Shown: positions 8,061 through 18,302 of the stretch, in pieces
Layout: each line of letters opens with the position of its first letter
How positions within the stretch are numbered: the first letter of the stretch is position 1
From: Blattabacterium cuenoti
Lineage (GTDB): Bacteria; Bacteroidota; Bacteroidia; Flavobacteriales; Blattabacteriaceae
Assembly: GCF_014252255.1 (NCBI RefSeq)
Contig: NZ_CP059213.1
Location: forward strand, 62,001-126,000
Length of the DNA stretch: 64,000 nt
Direction of reading: 5' to 3'
Notes under the pieces: generated by a model
The model's input: the letters and a program-made list of their open reading frames with translations, nothing else
Database searches by the model: none
Told to the model about the DNA's origin: nothing
Made by a program: the position numbers and the translations under genes

Positions 8061-11030
8061 ATGAAATTAAAGAATAAAAAAATAGTTAGAAATTATAATA
8101 ATACAATTAAAAATTTTTTTAAAAAAAAAACGTCTAGACGTGATTTTTTAAAATGGATAGGTTTTAGTACCGCGTCAGTTACTTTAGCCTCTTGTAAAGG
8201 ACCAGTTATTAAATCTATTCCTTATATTGTTAAACCAGACTCTATAATTCCTGGAATTCCTAATTATTACGCTTCTACTATGATTGATTCTTTTGATATA
8301 GGATGCGTTTTAGTAAAAACAAGAGAAGGACGTCCTATAAAAATAGAACCTAATTCAATTTCAAAATATTTCAATACAACTCCTGCTAGAATACAATCTT
8401 CTTTATTATCTCTTTATGATGAGGAAAAATTAAAATATCCTTTTTTAAAAGGAAGAAAAAATTCTTGGATAAATATAGATAATTATATTATTAAACATTT
8501 AAAAAATATATCTAAAACAAAAAAAGATATAGTTTTTCTTTCTTCTTCTTTTCCCAGTTTTTCTACAAAAAAATTAATTCAAAATTTTAAAGAAATTTAT
8601 CCTAATACTAAATGGATTACTTATGATGCTATTTCATATTCTAAAGCATTAGATGCATCAAAAGAAATATTTGGAATTCGATATTTTCCTTTTTTTGATT
8701 TAAGAAAATCTGAATTAATCGTGTCTTTTGATGCTGATTTATTAGGAGATTGGAGTCCAGAAAATATGAGTAAATATTATGTTTCCAATAGAAATCCTAT
8801 AAAATCAATGATGAAACATATTCAAATAGAAAGTAATATGAGTATTTCTGGAGCTAATGCAGATATTAGAATAGCTAGAAAACCTTCTGATATTAAAAAA
8901 ATGTTATTTGAAATTTATCAAAAAATTTTTTTTGGTAAGGAACCTAAAGATGATGATGTAAAAAAAATATCGTATTTAATTGATAAAAAAGGATCTAAGA
9001 GTGTTATTATTGCAGATGGAGACCAAGAATCATATGAATTATCTTTTTTAATTAATCAAAAAATTAATAGTGATGCATTACAAAATGATAAATATATTTT
9101 ATCTAAAGAAAGTAATGATATAAAATTCAAAAAATTTCTCAAAAATTTAGAAAAAGAAAATATAGGTTGTTTATTTATTCACAATATTAATCCTATTTAT
9201 AGTCTTCCATTATCAATTTCTAAAAAAATTAAAGAATTTATAAAAAAAATACCACTAACTGTATCATTTTCCACAAATCAAGATGATACTAGTGGATTCA
9301 TAGACGTATTAGCTCCTATTCCTCATTGGCTTGAATCTTGGGGTGATACAAATCCTATTACGGATACTTTTACACTCATTCAACCTACTATTCAAAAAAT
9401 TTTTGATACAAGACAGTTACAAGATTCTTTAATTATTTGGGGAGGAATGAAATATAAAAATTATTATGATTTTTTAAAAAAAACTTGGGAAAAAAATATT
9501 ATTCCTCAATCTAATGTTTCTTCTTTTAATGAAGCATTATTTTATGGAGTAGTACAAGTAAAAAATAAAATTTATAATAAAAATAATAATTATTTAAATA
9601 ATATAAATATAATACAAAAATATAAGAATAAATTAATCAATTATGAAAAAAAAATAGAAAATAATTTTGAATTAAGATTATATACAAAAACTAGTATAGG
9701 AGATGGACATCAATATAATAATCCTTGGCTACAAGAATTTCCAGATCCTATAACACGAACTACTTGGGATAATTATTTGACTATGTCATATTTAGATGCA
9801 ACTAAAATGAAAATAAAAAATTGGAATGTAGGAGATGGATCGTTAAATGGAAATTGTGTTAACTTAATTAGAAATAATGAAATCTTAATTCAAGATGTTC
9901 CTGTTTTTATTCAACCTGGACAAGCAATAGGATCTATTGGATTAGCTTTTGGATATGGTCAAAAAAATGGAAAACTATCCAAATTGTGTAATGGAAAAAA
10001 TGCTTATAAAATTTATGAAGATTTTTGTATAATACAAAAAAATATACAAATAAATAAAGTAAATAAAATACATAAATTTGCTTGTATACAACTACAAAAT
10101 ACAACAATAGGTAGAAATTTAGTTAAAGAAACAGATTTAAATATTTTTTTAAAAAAAACTAAAGAAGTTTGGAATGAAGAAGAAAAAATTGATACTTATA
10201 AAGGAAGACTCTCTCCACAAGAAATTTCTATTTGGAATCAGAATAAAAATAAAGAAGAAAAGAAAAAAAGTGGACATCATTTTAATTTATCTATAGATTT
10301 AAATGCTTGTATCGGATGTGGTGCTTGCGTCATTGCATGTCATTCAGAAAATAATGTTCCTATTGTTGGTAAAGAAGAGATTAGAAAATCTAGAGATATG
10401 CACTGGTTACGTATAGATAGATATTATTCTACAAATAATAATGATAAAGAATCATACAAAAATATTTATAATAATAAAAAAATAAAGGTTTCTTTTCAAC
10501 CTATTATGTGTCAACATTGTGATTATGCCCCTTGTGAAACTGTATGTCCTGTTGGAGCAACTGTTCACGGAAAACAAGGACAAAATATGATGGTTTATAA
10601 TCGTTGCGTAGGAACTCGTTATTGTGCTAATAATTGTCCTTATAAAGTAAGACGATTTAATTGGTTTAATTACGCTAATAATCAAAAATTTGATTTTAAT
10701 ATGAATAATACTTTAGGAAAAATGGTATTAAATCCTGATGTAGTAGTTAGAACTAGAGGTGTTATGGAAAAATGTTCTTTATGTATACAAAGAACACAAT
10801 ATGTTATAGGAATAGCAAAAAAAGAAAATAGAAAAATAAAAGATAAAGAATTTGAAACAGCTTGTAGTATTTCTTGTCCGACAAAAGCTATTACTTTTGG
10901 AGATATTAATGATAAAGACAGTCTTATTTTTAAAAAAATAAAAAATACAAGATCTTATAAACTTCTTGAGTTTATAGGAATACGGCCTAATGTATCTTAT
11001 CAAGTAAAAATAAGAAATGATAAAAAATAG
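8061..11030 (+). CDS. actB: Alternative complex III subunit ActB, Fe-S and molybdopterin-like protein
   Basis: Large periplasmic subunit of alternative complex III that carries the Fe-S wire. The N-terminus has a Tat-like motif SRRDFLKWIGFS followed by a lipobox ending LASC, so it is probably a Tat-exported lipoprotein. A long molybdopterin-oxidoreductase-like region follows (about residues 60-690), which in this family binds no cofactor. The C-terminal ferredoxin region has CIGCGACVIAC, CQHCDYAPCETVCP, CVGTRYCANNCP and CSLC...CSISCP. The 989-residue length is full for the family. It lies 36 bases after actA. Confidence 0.93.
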   Translation: MKLKNKKIVRNYNNTIKNFFKKKTSRRDFLKWIGFSTASVTLASCKGPVIKSIPYIVKPDSIIPGIPNYYASTMIDSFDIGCVLVKTREGRPIKIEPNSISKYFNTTPARIQSSLLSLYDEEKLKYPFLKGRKNSWINIDNYIIKHLKNISKTKKDIVFLSSSFPSFSTKKLIQNFKEIYPNTKWITYDAISYSKALDASKEIFGIRYFPFFDLRKSELIVSFDADLLGDWSPENMSKYYVSNRNPIKSMMKHIQIESNMSISGANADIRIARKPSDIKKMLFEIYQKIFFGKEPKDDDVKKISYLIDKKGSKSVIIADGDQESYELSFLINQKINSDALQNDKYILSKESNDIKFKKFLKNLEKENIGCLFIHNINPIYSLPLSISKKIKEFIKKIPLTVSFSTNQDDTSGFIDVLAPIPHWLESWGDTNPITDTFTLIQPTIQKIFDTRQLQDSLIIWGGMKYKNYYDFLKKTWEKNIIPQSNVSSFNEALFYGVVQVKNKIYNKNNNYLNNINIIQKYKNKLINYEKKIENNFELRLYTKTSIGDGHQYNNPWLQEFPDPITRTTWDNYLTMSYLDATKMKIKNWNVGDGSLNGNCVNLIRNNEILIQDVPVFIQPGQAIGSIGLAFGYGQKNGKLSKLCNGKNAYKIYEDFCIIQKNIQINKVNKIHKFACIQLQNTTIGRNLVKETDLNIFLKKTKEVWNEEEKIDTYKGRLSPQEISIWNQNKNKEEKKKSGHHFNLSIDLNACIGCGACVIACHSENNVPIVGKEEIRKSRDMHWLRIDRYYSTNNNDKESYKNIYNNKKIKVSFQPIMCQHCDYAPCETVCPVGATVHGKQGQNMMVYNRCVGTRYCANNCPYKVRRFNWFNYANNQKFDFNMNNTLGKMVLNPDVVVRTRGVMEKCSLCIQRTQYVIGIAKKENRKIKDKEFETACSISCPTKAITFGDINDKDSLIFKKIKNTRSYKLLEFIGIRPNVSYQVKIRNDKK

Positions 11031-11051
11031 TAAAAATGAAATAGAAAAATT

Positions 11052-12431
11052 ATGTCAAATCATTATGAATCTTCTTTAAGAAAATCATTAATTTTAGGAA
11101 AAAAAACATTTAAAAATATTACTAATGATATATTAAAACCTATAGAAAATAAAGCGGGTAATTTATGGTGGATAGCTTTATTCATTTCTATTTTAGCTTT
11201 TTTATGGGGATTATTATGTATTTTTTATACAATAGGAACGGGTATTGGAGTATGGGGGTTGAATAGAACAGTAAATTGGGCTTGGGATATTACTAATTTT
11301 GTATGGTGGGTAGGAATTGGTCATGCTGGAACTTTAATTTCTGCTGTTTTATTATTATTTCGTCAAAAATGGCGTTTATCTATCAATCGTTCAGCAGAAG
11401 CTATGACTATTTTTGCTGTTATTCAAGCTGGTTTATTTCCTATTATTCATATGGGTCGACCATGGAATGCTCATTGGGTATTACCCATTCCTAATCAATT
11501 TGGTTCTTTATGGCCTAATTTTAATTCTCCTTTATTATGGGATGTTTTTGCAATTAGTACTTATTTTTCTGTATCTACTGTTTTTTGGTTTATGGGTTTA
11601 ATACCTGATTTTGCTATGATACGAGATAGAATCTCAAATCCTTTTCAAAAAAAAATTTATAGTATTCTTAGTTTTGGATGGGGTGGTACATCAAAAGACT
11701 GGCAAAGATTTGAAGAAATTTCCTTAATTTTAGCTGGTTTATGTACACCATTAGTTTTTTCTGTTCATACTATAGTTTCATTTGATTTTTCAACTTCTGT
11801 TATAAAAGGTTGGCATAGCACCATATTTCCTCCTTATTTTGTAGCAGGTGCTATATTTTCTGGGTTTGCTATGGTTCAAACTTTACTTGGTGTAGCAAGA
11901 AAAGTTCTTTCTTTAGAAAGTTATATAACAAGAAATCATATAGAATATATGAATATGATTATTTTATTGACAGGAGGAATTGTTTTATTAGCTTATATTT
12001 CAGAATTTATTCTTGCTTGGTATTCAGGAAATCCTTTTGAAAAATTTATTTATTTTTCTAAAGAAGCTGCTAAAGGTCCATTTTGGTGGGCTTTTTGGGC
12101 ATTAATTATTTGTAATATTATCATTCCTCAATTTTTATGGATAAAATATATACGAAGAAGTTTTTTTTGGTCTTATGTAATAGCTATAATTATAAATATA
12201 GGAATGTGGTTTGAAAGATTTGATATTATTGTTTTAAATATAAGTCATGATTATCTTCCTTCTTCTTGGACCGGTTTTATTCCATCATTTGTAGATGTTG
12301 GAATATTTATAGGAACTATTGGTTTATTTTTTATTCTTTATTTATTATACATACGTACATTTCCAGTTATTTCACAATCAGAATTAAAAACAATATTAAA
12401 AACTGATAATAAAAAACCAGAAAATGAATAA
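11052..12431 (+). CDS. actC: Alternative complex III subunit ActC, NrfD-like integral membrane protein
   Basis: Quinol-interacting membrane subunit. The 459 residues contain about ten hydrophobic segments, with NrfD/PsrC signatures such as WGLNRTVNWAWDITNFVWW and GHAGTLISAVLLLFRQKWR near residues 70-110. It follows actB by 21 bases, and its last 8 bases overlap the actD start, so the two are probably translationally coupled. Nothing suggests decay. Confidence 0.93.
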   Translation: MSNHYESSLRKSLILGKKTFKNITNDILKPIENKAGNLWWIALFISILAFLWGLLCIFYTIGTGIGVWGLNRTVNWAWDITNFVWWVGIGHAGTLISAVLLLFRQKWRLSINRSAEAMTIFAVIQAGLFPIIHMGRPWNAHWVLPIPNQFGSLWPNFNSPLLWDVFAISTYFSVSTVFWFMGLIPDFAMIRDRISNPFQKKIYSILSFGWGGTSKDWQRFEEISLILAGLCTPLVFSVHTIVSFDFSTSVIKGWHSTIFPPYFVAGAIFSGFAMVQTLLGVARKVLSLESYITRNHIEYMNMIILLTGGIVLLAYISEFILAWYSGNPFEKFIYFSKEAAKGPFWWAFWALIICNIIIPQFLWIKYIRRSFFWSYVIAIIINIGMWFERFDIIVLNISHDYLPSSWTGFIPSFVDVGIFIGTIGLFFILYLLYIRTFPVISQSELKTILKTDNKKPENE

Positions 12432-12954
12432 TAATAAATATATACATGCATTATATGATAATGATTCTACACTAATAAACAGTATTAAAATTATTCAAAG
12501 TAATAATTATAGCATACATGAAGTATATTCACCTTTTCCAATTCATAATTTGGATAAAATTCTTAAATTAAAGAAAACTAATTTATCTTTTTTATCTTTT
12601 ATATATGGATTATTTGGATTTTTTATAGCAAGTTTATTAATTTGGTATACTATGATTTTTGATTGGCCTCAAAATATCGGAGGTAAACCATCTTTTTCCT
12701 TTATCAGAAATGTTCCTTCTTTTATACCTATAATATTTGAATTATCTATTTTTTTTTCTGCACATTTTATGTGTATCACTTATCTTATTCAATGTAGGTT
12801 ATTTCCAGGATTTATACGAAAAAATCCGGATCCAAGAACTACTGATGATATGTTTTTAATGGAAATTAATATTAAAAAAGATACTCAAAAAATAATAAAT
12901 TTATTGAAAAAAAATGGAGCAATAGAAGTTCTTATAAAAGAAAAAATTAAATAA
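12424..12954 (+). CDS. actD: Alternative complex III subunit ActD (DUF3341)
   Basis: Small membrane subunit of the complex. The 176-residue protein has an N-terminal soluble part containing the family HEVYSPFPIHNLD motif, then two hydrophobic helices (GLFGFFIASLLIWYTMIF and IIFELSIFFSAHFMCITYLI), then a C-terminal part with PDPRTTDDMFLMEI. The start codon overlaps the end of actC. Order and size match DUF3341 proteins in other act clusters. Confidence 0.93.
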   Translation: MNNNKYIHALYDNDSTLINSIKIIQSNNYSIHEVYSPFPIHNLDKILKLKKTNLSFLSFIYGLFGFFIASLLIWYTMIFDWPQNIGGKPSFSFIRNVPSFIPIIFELSIFFSAHFMCITYLIQCRLFPGFIRKNPDPRTTDDMFLMEINIKKDTQKIINLLKKNGAIEVLIKEKIK

Positions 12955-12966
12955 CTCTTTTGAATT

Positions 12967-13569
12967 ATGAAAAATATTTATAGAGTTATTATTATAATAT
13001 TAAATGCTTTTTTATTAGGATCCTGTTGGTTTGATAAAACAAAACCAAATATAGTTTATATGCCAGATATGTATTATTCAGATGCATATGAACCTTATTC
13101 AGATCCTTATTTTAATTATAATAAAAAAATGAAAGAAATTAAAATTCCATTATTTTTAAATGGAAAAACTTCTTCTCTTTTACCAGTAAAAAATACTATT
13201 CCAAGAACTAATTTTTATGATTCAATTTCCTATAAAATATCCAATCAAGGATTTAATTTTTCTAAAAAAATTATTACATATTCTTTTCCTAGAAAAGGAT
13301 ATACAGAAGATTTTTTAAAAAGAGGAGAAAAATTATATCAAATTAATTGTTCTATATGCCACGGAAATAATGGAGATGGACAAGGTAAATTAGTAAAAAA
13401 TGAAAAAATTTTAGGAATTCCTAATTATAAAGATAGAAATATAACTATTGGAAGTGTTTATTATGTTATAAAATATGGTAAAAATAATATGAATTCTTAT
13501 GCTTCTCAATTAAATGAAATAGATAGATGGAAAATAGCAGAATACGTAATGTATTTAAAAAACAAATAA
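12967..13569 (+). CDS. actE: Alternative complex III subunit ActE, monohaem cytochrome c lipoprotein
   Basis: Periplasmic monohaem cytochrome of the complex, probably near the electron exit. A lipoprotein signal ends in LLGSC at about residue 19. The haem site CSICH lies in YQINCSICHGNNGDGQGK near residue 135, and a candidate axial methionine is in GKNNMNSYASQL. The 200-residue length is normal. It sits 12 bases after actD and 2 bases before actF. Confidence 0.92.
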   Translation: MKNIYRVIIIILNAFLLGSCWFDKTKPNIVYMPDMYYSDAYEPYSDPYFNYNKKMKEIKIPLFLNGKTSSLLPVKNTIPRTNFYDSISYKISNQGFNFSKKIITYSFPRKGYTEDFLKRGEKLYQINCSICHGNNGDGQGKLVKNEKILGIPNYKDRNITIGSVYYVIKYGKNNMNSYASQLNEIDRWKIAEYVMYLKNK

Positions 13570-13571
13570 AT

Positions 13572-14798
13572 ATGCATCATTTTTTTAAAAAAAAGAAACA
13601 AATTTATATTTTGATAATGATCATAGGTTTTATTTTTATTCTTTTTGATAAAATATTTTTAGAAAAAAATATAATTAAAAATACAGAAATAAATAATAGT
13701 ATTTGTACAGGATTATATATTTCTATTTTTTATTTTACTTCTATATCTTTAGGTTCTCTATTTTTTTTAAGCATACAAAATGTTTCCAAATCAGGATGGT
13801 CAGTTATTATTCACCCAATTATGGAAAAAATAGCTTCTTTTATTCCATATGGATGTTTTATGATTTTTATCATTTTATTATTAAATGCCATGAATTTTAT
13901 ACATATATTTCATTGGATGGATTATTATTTATATGATGATACTTATGGTAAGTATGATAAAATTATTGTAAATAAAAAATTTTTTTTAAATATTCCTTTT
14001 TTTTTAATGAGAAGCATTATCTATACATTAGGATGTAGTTTTTTTTATTTAAAAATTAAAAAAATTTCTTCTATATTAAATAAAACACATTCTTTGAATG
14101 ATTATAAAAAATTATATTTTATATCTGTTATTTTTATTATATTTTTTTCTATTATTTCTATATTCATGGCATGGGATTGGATTATGTCTTTAAATCCACA
14201 TTGGATTAGCACTTTATTTGGATGGTATGTTTTGAGTAGTTATATAGTGACAGGAATATCTACTATTACAATAATATCTATTTACCTTAATAAAAAAGGA
14301 TTTTTTCCATTATTTAGAAATAGTCATTTACATGATTTAAGTAAATATTTATTTTCTAGTAGTTTACTATGGACTTATATTTGGTTTTCACAATTTTTAC
14401 TTTATTGGTACGGAAATATTCCAGAAGAAATTATTTACTTCTTAAAAAGAGAAGAAATGTATAATTCTATTCATTTATGGATGCTTATTCCAAATTTTAT
14501 AATACCTTTTTTTGGATTAATAAATAGTAAAAATAAATATGATCCTAAAATTGTATTCACAATATCTTTAATTTTATTAATTGGACATTATATAGATATA
14601 TATAATTTAATAGCGCCAGATATTTATAATAATGGTCTAAAATTTGGTATATCGGAAATAGGTTCTTTTTTATTAATAGGTAGTTTTTTTAGTTATATTT
14701 TGTTTATTAATTTCAATAAAAATAAAAAAGAATTAAATCATTATACAGGAAATCCTTTTTTTAAAGAAAGTAAAAAATATAAATATCCTCATATATAA
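13572..14798 (+). CDS. actF: Alternative complex III subunit ActF, NrfD-like membrane protein
   Basis: Second polytopic membrane subunit, related to ActC. From the ATG at 13572 (MHHFFKKKKQIYILIM) it has 408 residues and about ten hydrophobic segments; AWDWIMSLNPHWISTLFGWY near residue 200 is typical of ActF. A longer reading from 13527 would overlap actE and adds a charged, non-family segment, so I rejected it. It ends the cluster. Cytochrome oxidase genes that often follow actF in free-living relatives are absent here; a convergent potassium-uptake gene comes next. Confidence 0.9.
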   Translation: MHHFFKKKKQIYILIMIIGFIFILFDKIFLEKNIIKNTEINNSICTGLYISIFYFTSISLGSLFFLSIQNVSKSGWSVIIHPIMEKIASFIPYGCFMIFIILLLNAMNFIHIFHWMDYYLYDDTYGKYDKIIVNKKFFLNIPFFLMRSIIYTLGCSFFYLKIKKISSILNKTHSLNDYKKLYFISVIFIIFFSIISIFMAWDWIMSLNPHWISTLFGWYVLSSYIVTGISTITIISIYLNKKGFFPLFRNSHLHDLSKYLFSSSLLWTYIWFSQFLLYWYGNIPEEIIYFLKREEMYNSIHLWMLIPNFIIPFFGLINSKNKYDPKIVFTISLILLIGHYIDIYNLIAPDIYNNGLKFGISEIGSFLLIGSFFSYILFINFNKNKKELNHYTGNPFFKESKKYKYPHI

Positions 14799-14878
14799 TA
14801 TATACATCTATAATAAATAGATACATCATAAAAATTTTTCATAAGAAAAAAATAATATTCATCATTACTTTAATTTTA

Positions 14879-15568
14879 CTATTTATTTTTATCTTTAACG
14901 AAATTCATTATAGATTTATTAGAACCAAAAAGAGTTAATATATCTCCTTTTTGCAAAATAGTATCACCTGTAACTAATCCAATAACTTTTCTTTTTGAAT
15001 TTTTTTTTAAATACAAAGGATTTTTTATATCTCGTATTACAGTAATTAAAGAAACAGAATATTTTTGCGTTAATCTTAAACTTTTAACAGATTTTCCATT
15101 AAAAGAATATGGAGAAAAAACTTCTGCTATAGAGTGTTTATTATCTACTCTAAAATAATCTAAAGCATAATTGAACGAAATTTGTTTTGTTAATCTAAAA
15201 GCAGCATCCTGTTCTGGATGTACTACATCATTAATTCCCATTGCTTCTAATATGGTGTCATGTATCTTTGATAAAGATCTACTAACTATTCTAAGATTTT
15301 TATACTTTTTAAGTATAGCCGTAGTTACTATTGATGAACCTTCGTTTTCTCCAATAGCTACAATTCCTAAATCTGCTTGCTGAATAGGTAATACTTTATA
15401 AGCAGCTTCATTATTAGCATCCATACATACTACATTTGCTATATGATCTTTTAATAAATCTACTTTTTCCATTTTATGATCTATTCCAAAAACTTCATGT
15501 CCATTATCTGTTAAATGTAGAGCTAAAGATCTTCCAAAATTTCCTAAACCAATAATTATAATTTTCAT
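14879..15568 (-). CDS. trkA: Trk/Ktr potassium uptake regulatory subunit (RCK domain)
   Basis: Cytoplasmic gating subunit of a potassium transporter. The Rossmann-type RCK N domain starts with GLGNFGRSLALHL and binds nucleotides; Asp in GIDHKMEKVDLL is the expected ribose contact. An RCK C domain occupies about residues 140-229. With only one RCK pair (229 residues) it resembles KtrA more than the double-length E. coli TrkA. It follows the transporter gene by 16 bases on the same strand and converges with actF. Confidence 0.9.
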   Translation of the reverse strand: MKIIIIGLGNFGRSLALHLTDNGHEVFGIDHKMEKVDLLKDHIANVVCMDANNEAAYKVLPIQQADLGIVAIGENEGSSIVTTAILKKYKNLRIVSRSLSKIHDTILEAMGINDVVHPEQDAAFRLTKQISFNYALDYFRVDNKHSIAEVFSPYSFNGKSVKSLRLTQKYSVSLITVIRDIKNPLYLKKNSKRKVIGLVTGDTILQKGDILTLFGSNKSIMNFVKDKNK

Positions 15569-15584
15569 GTTTTTATAATGTTAA

Positions 15585-17342
15585 TCAACTAATAAGAATA
15601 TTTCCTTTAGGAAATCTATAATAATAATGAGAACTAATTTTATTTTTTAATAATCCCATCATTACGTTAAATACTCCTATTCTTCCTAATAACATTAAAC
15701 ATATTAAAACTAACTTACTTCCATTAGATAAATTAGAAGTTATCCCTAAAGATAACCCTGCTGTTGAAAAAGCAGAAAAAACTTCAAAAGAAATAGATAA
15801 AATATCTTCTTTAGGATCCAAAAAAATAATAAGTAAAATACTTATATATATTACAATTAATGATAACATAATAATTGAAAAAGCTAATCGAACAGATTCT
15901 GAAGATATTTCTTTTCTTTGTATTTCTAATCTATTTTTTCCTCTAGATAAAGAAAAAATATTCATTAAAGCTAATGCAAAAGTACTTGTTTTAATACCTC
16001 CACCAGTAGAAGCTGGAGAAGCTCCTATCCACATTAAAAAAATCGTAAAAAAAATAGTTATTGGAGATAAATTATTCATATTAATAACATGAAAACCAGC
16101 TGTTCTAGATGTAGCAGAAGAAAAAAATGAAGCAATAAATTTTCCATAAAAAGAAGAATGTTCTGAAAGAGAAAAATTATATTCACTGATATAATAAAAA
16201 ATAGTTCCAAAAAAAAGTAAAAAAAAAGTTGTTGTGACAACAATTTTAGTATTTAAAGTTACTACATGTACAGGATAACGAAAATATTCATCTTTAAAAA
16301 TTTTATAAAAATATTTTTTCATATTTAACCATATATATGTAAAAAAATTAAATAAAATATTGAACCCTATTCCACCCAATATTAATAAAAAAGCAATAAT
16401 TATTTGTAAATAATAATTAAATCTTACAGATTGTGAATATAAACCTTGACTTAGGGTAGAGAATCCACTATTACAAAAAGAAGATATAGAATGAAAAATA
16501 GAAAAAAATAAAGGACTATCATTGTCTAGATATACTATATTTTTGTTATTATTAATAGAAAAATAAATTAATAAAGTTCCTATAAATTCTATTGTTAGAG
16601 TAAATAATACGACCTTTACAGCTAAACTAAGAACGTTATTAGTTGTTTTTGTATTTAAAAAATTACTAACAAAAATAGCTTCTTTAAAAGAAAATCCATC
16701 TCTAAAAAAATAACTAAAAAAAGAAGTTATAGTTAAAATTCCTAATCCTCCTAATTCAATTAAAATAAGTATAATAACTTTTCCTAAATAAGTAAAATCT
16801 TTAGCTGTATCCAATACAACTAATCCCGTAACACATACAGCACTAGTAGAAGTAAATAAGGCATCTATAAATGATATTTTTTTTACTGTAGATGATGGAA
16901 GCATTAATAAAAAAGATCCTAAAAAAGATAAAAAAATAAAACTTATAATAAATACGAAAGCAGGATTATGTATTTTAACATATATTTTTCGCATAAAATA
17001 TGTTACACGAATAAGTATGTATAAAATTAAACTAATCAATAAATATATTTTAATATCATCTGTAATTTTTCCATTATTGTATATAAATATTTTTATAAAA
17101 GAAAAAAAAAGAAAGATTACTAATATAGAAAAAGATAAAAAAATCATAGATTTATAATTTTTTGGTAAATTGTTTTTACAAAAAATGATAAAAATATGTA
17201 AAAAAATTATTGTTAATACTATTGTTATAATAATTTCTGAATTAAAAAATCGGAAAGTTTTCCATCCTAAAGAAATAATTATATAAATAAATATAATTGG
17301 AGTTAATATTTCTAAAATATTTCGGAATTTAATTTGAATCAT
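15585..17342 (-). CDS. trkH: Trk/Ktr potassium transporter membrane subunit
   Basis: Ion-conducting subunit of the potassium uptake system. Four pore-loop segments are visible, each with the filter glycine: SAVCVTGLVVLD, SSFCNSGFSTLSQG, SATSRTAGFHVIN and AFSTAGLSLGITS. About ten hydrophobic helices surround them, plus an extra hydrophobic N-terminal region of roughly 130 residues that explains the long size (585 residues). It is first of a two-gene unit with the RCK subunit. KtrB is an equally valid name. Confidence 0.92.
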   Translation of the reverse strand: MIQIKFRNILEILTPIIFIYIIISLGWKTFRFFNSEIIITIVLTIIFLHIFIIFCKNNLPKNYKSMIFLSFSILVIFLFFSFIKIFIYNNGKITDDIKIYLLISLILYILIRVTYFMRKIYVKIHNPAFVFIISFIFLSFLGSFLLMLPSSTVKKISFIDALFTSTSAVCVTGLVVLDTAKDFTYLGKVIILILIELGGLGILTITSFFSYFFRDGFSFKEAIFVSNFLNTKTTNNVLSLAVKVVLFTLTIEFIGTLLIYFSINNNKNIVYLDNDSPLFFSIFHSISSFCNSGFSTLSQGLYSQSVRFNYYLQIIIAFLLILGGIGFNILFNFFTYIWLNMKKYFYKIFKDEYFRYPVHVVTLNTKIVVTTTFFLLFFGTIFYYISEYNFSLSEHSSFYGKFIASFFSSATSRTAGFHVINMNNLSPITIFFTIFLMWIGASPASTGGGIKTSTFALALMNIFSLSRGKNRLEIQRKEISSESVRLAFSIIMLSLIVIYISILLIIFLDPKEDILSISFEVFSAFSTAGLSLGITSNLSNGSKLVLICLMLLGRIGVFNVMMGLLKNKISSHYYYRFPKGNILIS

Positions 17343-17651
17343 GATATTTATAAAATATTTTTTAGTATTTTTTTCCTTATTTTTATTATAATATTTTTAG
17401 CATATTGAAATATAATTATATCATAATTAGTACATATTATAATTTTATTAATTTAATATTTATATTTTTTATTAAATTTTATGATGTATTACAATAATAA
17501 TTTTTTTTAAAAAAGTACATTTTATACTGATTATATATAAAAAAAATATATCAATTTTTATATTATATATAAATTATTTTAATTATTATATGATATAATA
17601 TAATACGATATAATTATTAATGTTTTTTTTAATAGATTTATTATTTTTTAA
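17343..17651. other. 309-base AT-rich intergenic region
   Basis: The largest gap without any gene. It is nearly all A and T, with repeated ATATAATATAA-like and poly-T runs, and contains no plausible ORF, tRNA or strong hairpin. It must hold the trkH promoter region (leftward), although no TAnnTTTG match is clear. No DnaA box resembling TTATCCACA is visible, so I do not call an origin. Confidence 0.5.
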
Positions 17652-18287
17652 TTATAAATAAAAAGGTATATATTTTTCAATATTTTCAAATTTTTTATTG
17701 CAGAATTTTACATAAGAAATGTAAGACATATCCATTGCAGATGGATAATTTTTTAAAAAAAAGATTTTATTAGAAAATAGTTTTGTATCAAAAAAATTTT
17801 TTTTACCTATAAAATATACTTTCTCATTTTTTGTTAAATGTGTAAAAAAATCATCATTAATTTTTTTGATACAAATAGAATTTAATCTCTTTTTTGATTT
17901 AGAAAATAATGTTGTATAAAATAAATCAGATTTAGCATGTATTATTGGAATCAATAATCCACTTTTTATATTTACTTTTTGAATAATAATAGTTAAAGAA
18001 TCTATAGATAATAAAGGAATTTTTAATGAAAAACATAAACCTTTAGCTGCTGATGATCCTATTCTTAAAGAAGTATATGATCCTGGACCTTTACTGACAC
18101 AAATAGATTTTAAATCTTTAAGATGTATTTTAGAAATTTCTGTAGCATATTTTATAAATGTATGTAATTTTTCTGAATGAAAATATTTTTCAGAACATTC
18201 TTCTACAGAAGTTAGACATATTCCATTTTTAGCAATACTTACTGAACAATTTTTAGTAGAAGTTTCTAAATTTAGAATTAAAGACAT
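17652..18287 (-). CDS. tsaB: tRNA threonylcarbamoyladenosine biosynthesis protein TsaB
   Basis: Partner of TsaD in making t6A at position 37 of ANN-reading tRNAs. The ASKHA-type N-terminus reads LILNLETSTKNCSVSIA, and the characteristic VSKGPGSYTSLRIGSSAAKG is at about residues 64-83. The 211-residue length is near normal. It diverges from nadE with only 15 bases between start codons, so both promoters must lie at least partly inside the opposite gene. Confidence 0.9.
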   Translation of the reverse strand: MSLILNLETSTKNCSVSIAKNGICLTSVEECSEKYFHSEKLHTFIKYATEISKIHLKDLKSICVSKGPGSYTSLRIGSSAAKGLCFSLKIPLLSIDSLTIIIQKVNIKSGLLIPIIHAKSDLFYTTLFSKSKKRLNSICIKKINDDFFTHLTKNEKVYFIGKKNFFDTKLFSNKIFFLKNYPSAMDMSYISYVKFCNKKFENIEKYIPFYL

Positions 18288-18302
18288 ATAAATTTTTTTA
18301 TT

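Noticed and set aside
17343..17651. AT-rich gap as the replication origin.
   Set aside because: No DnaA-box cluster is visible and genome-wide skew cannot be computed from this window.
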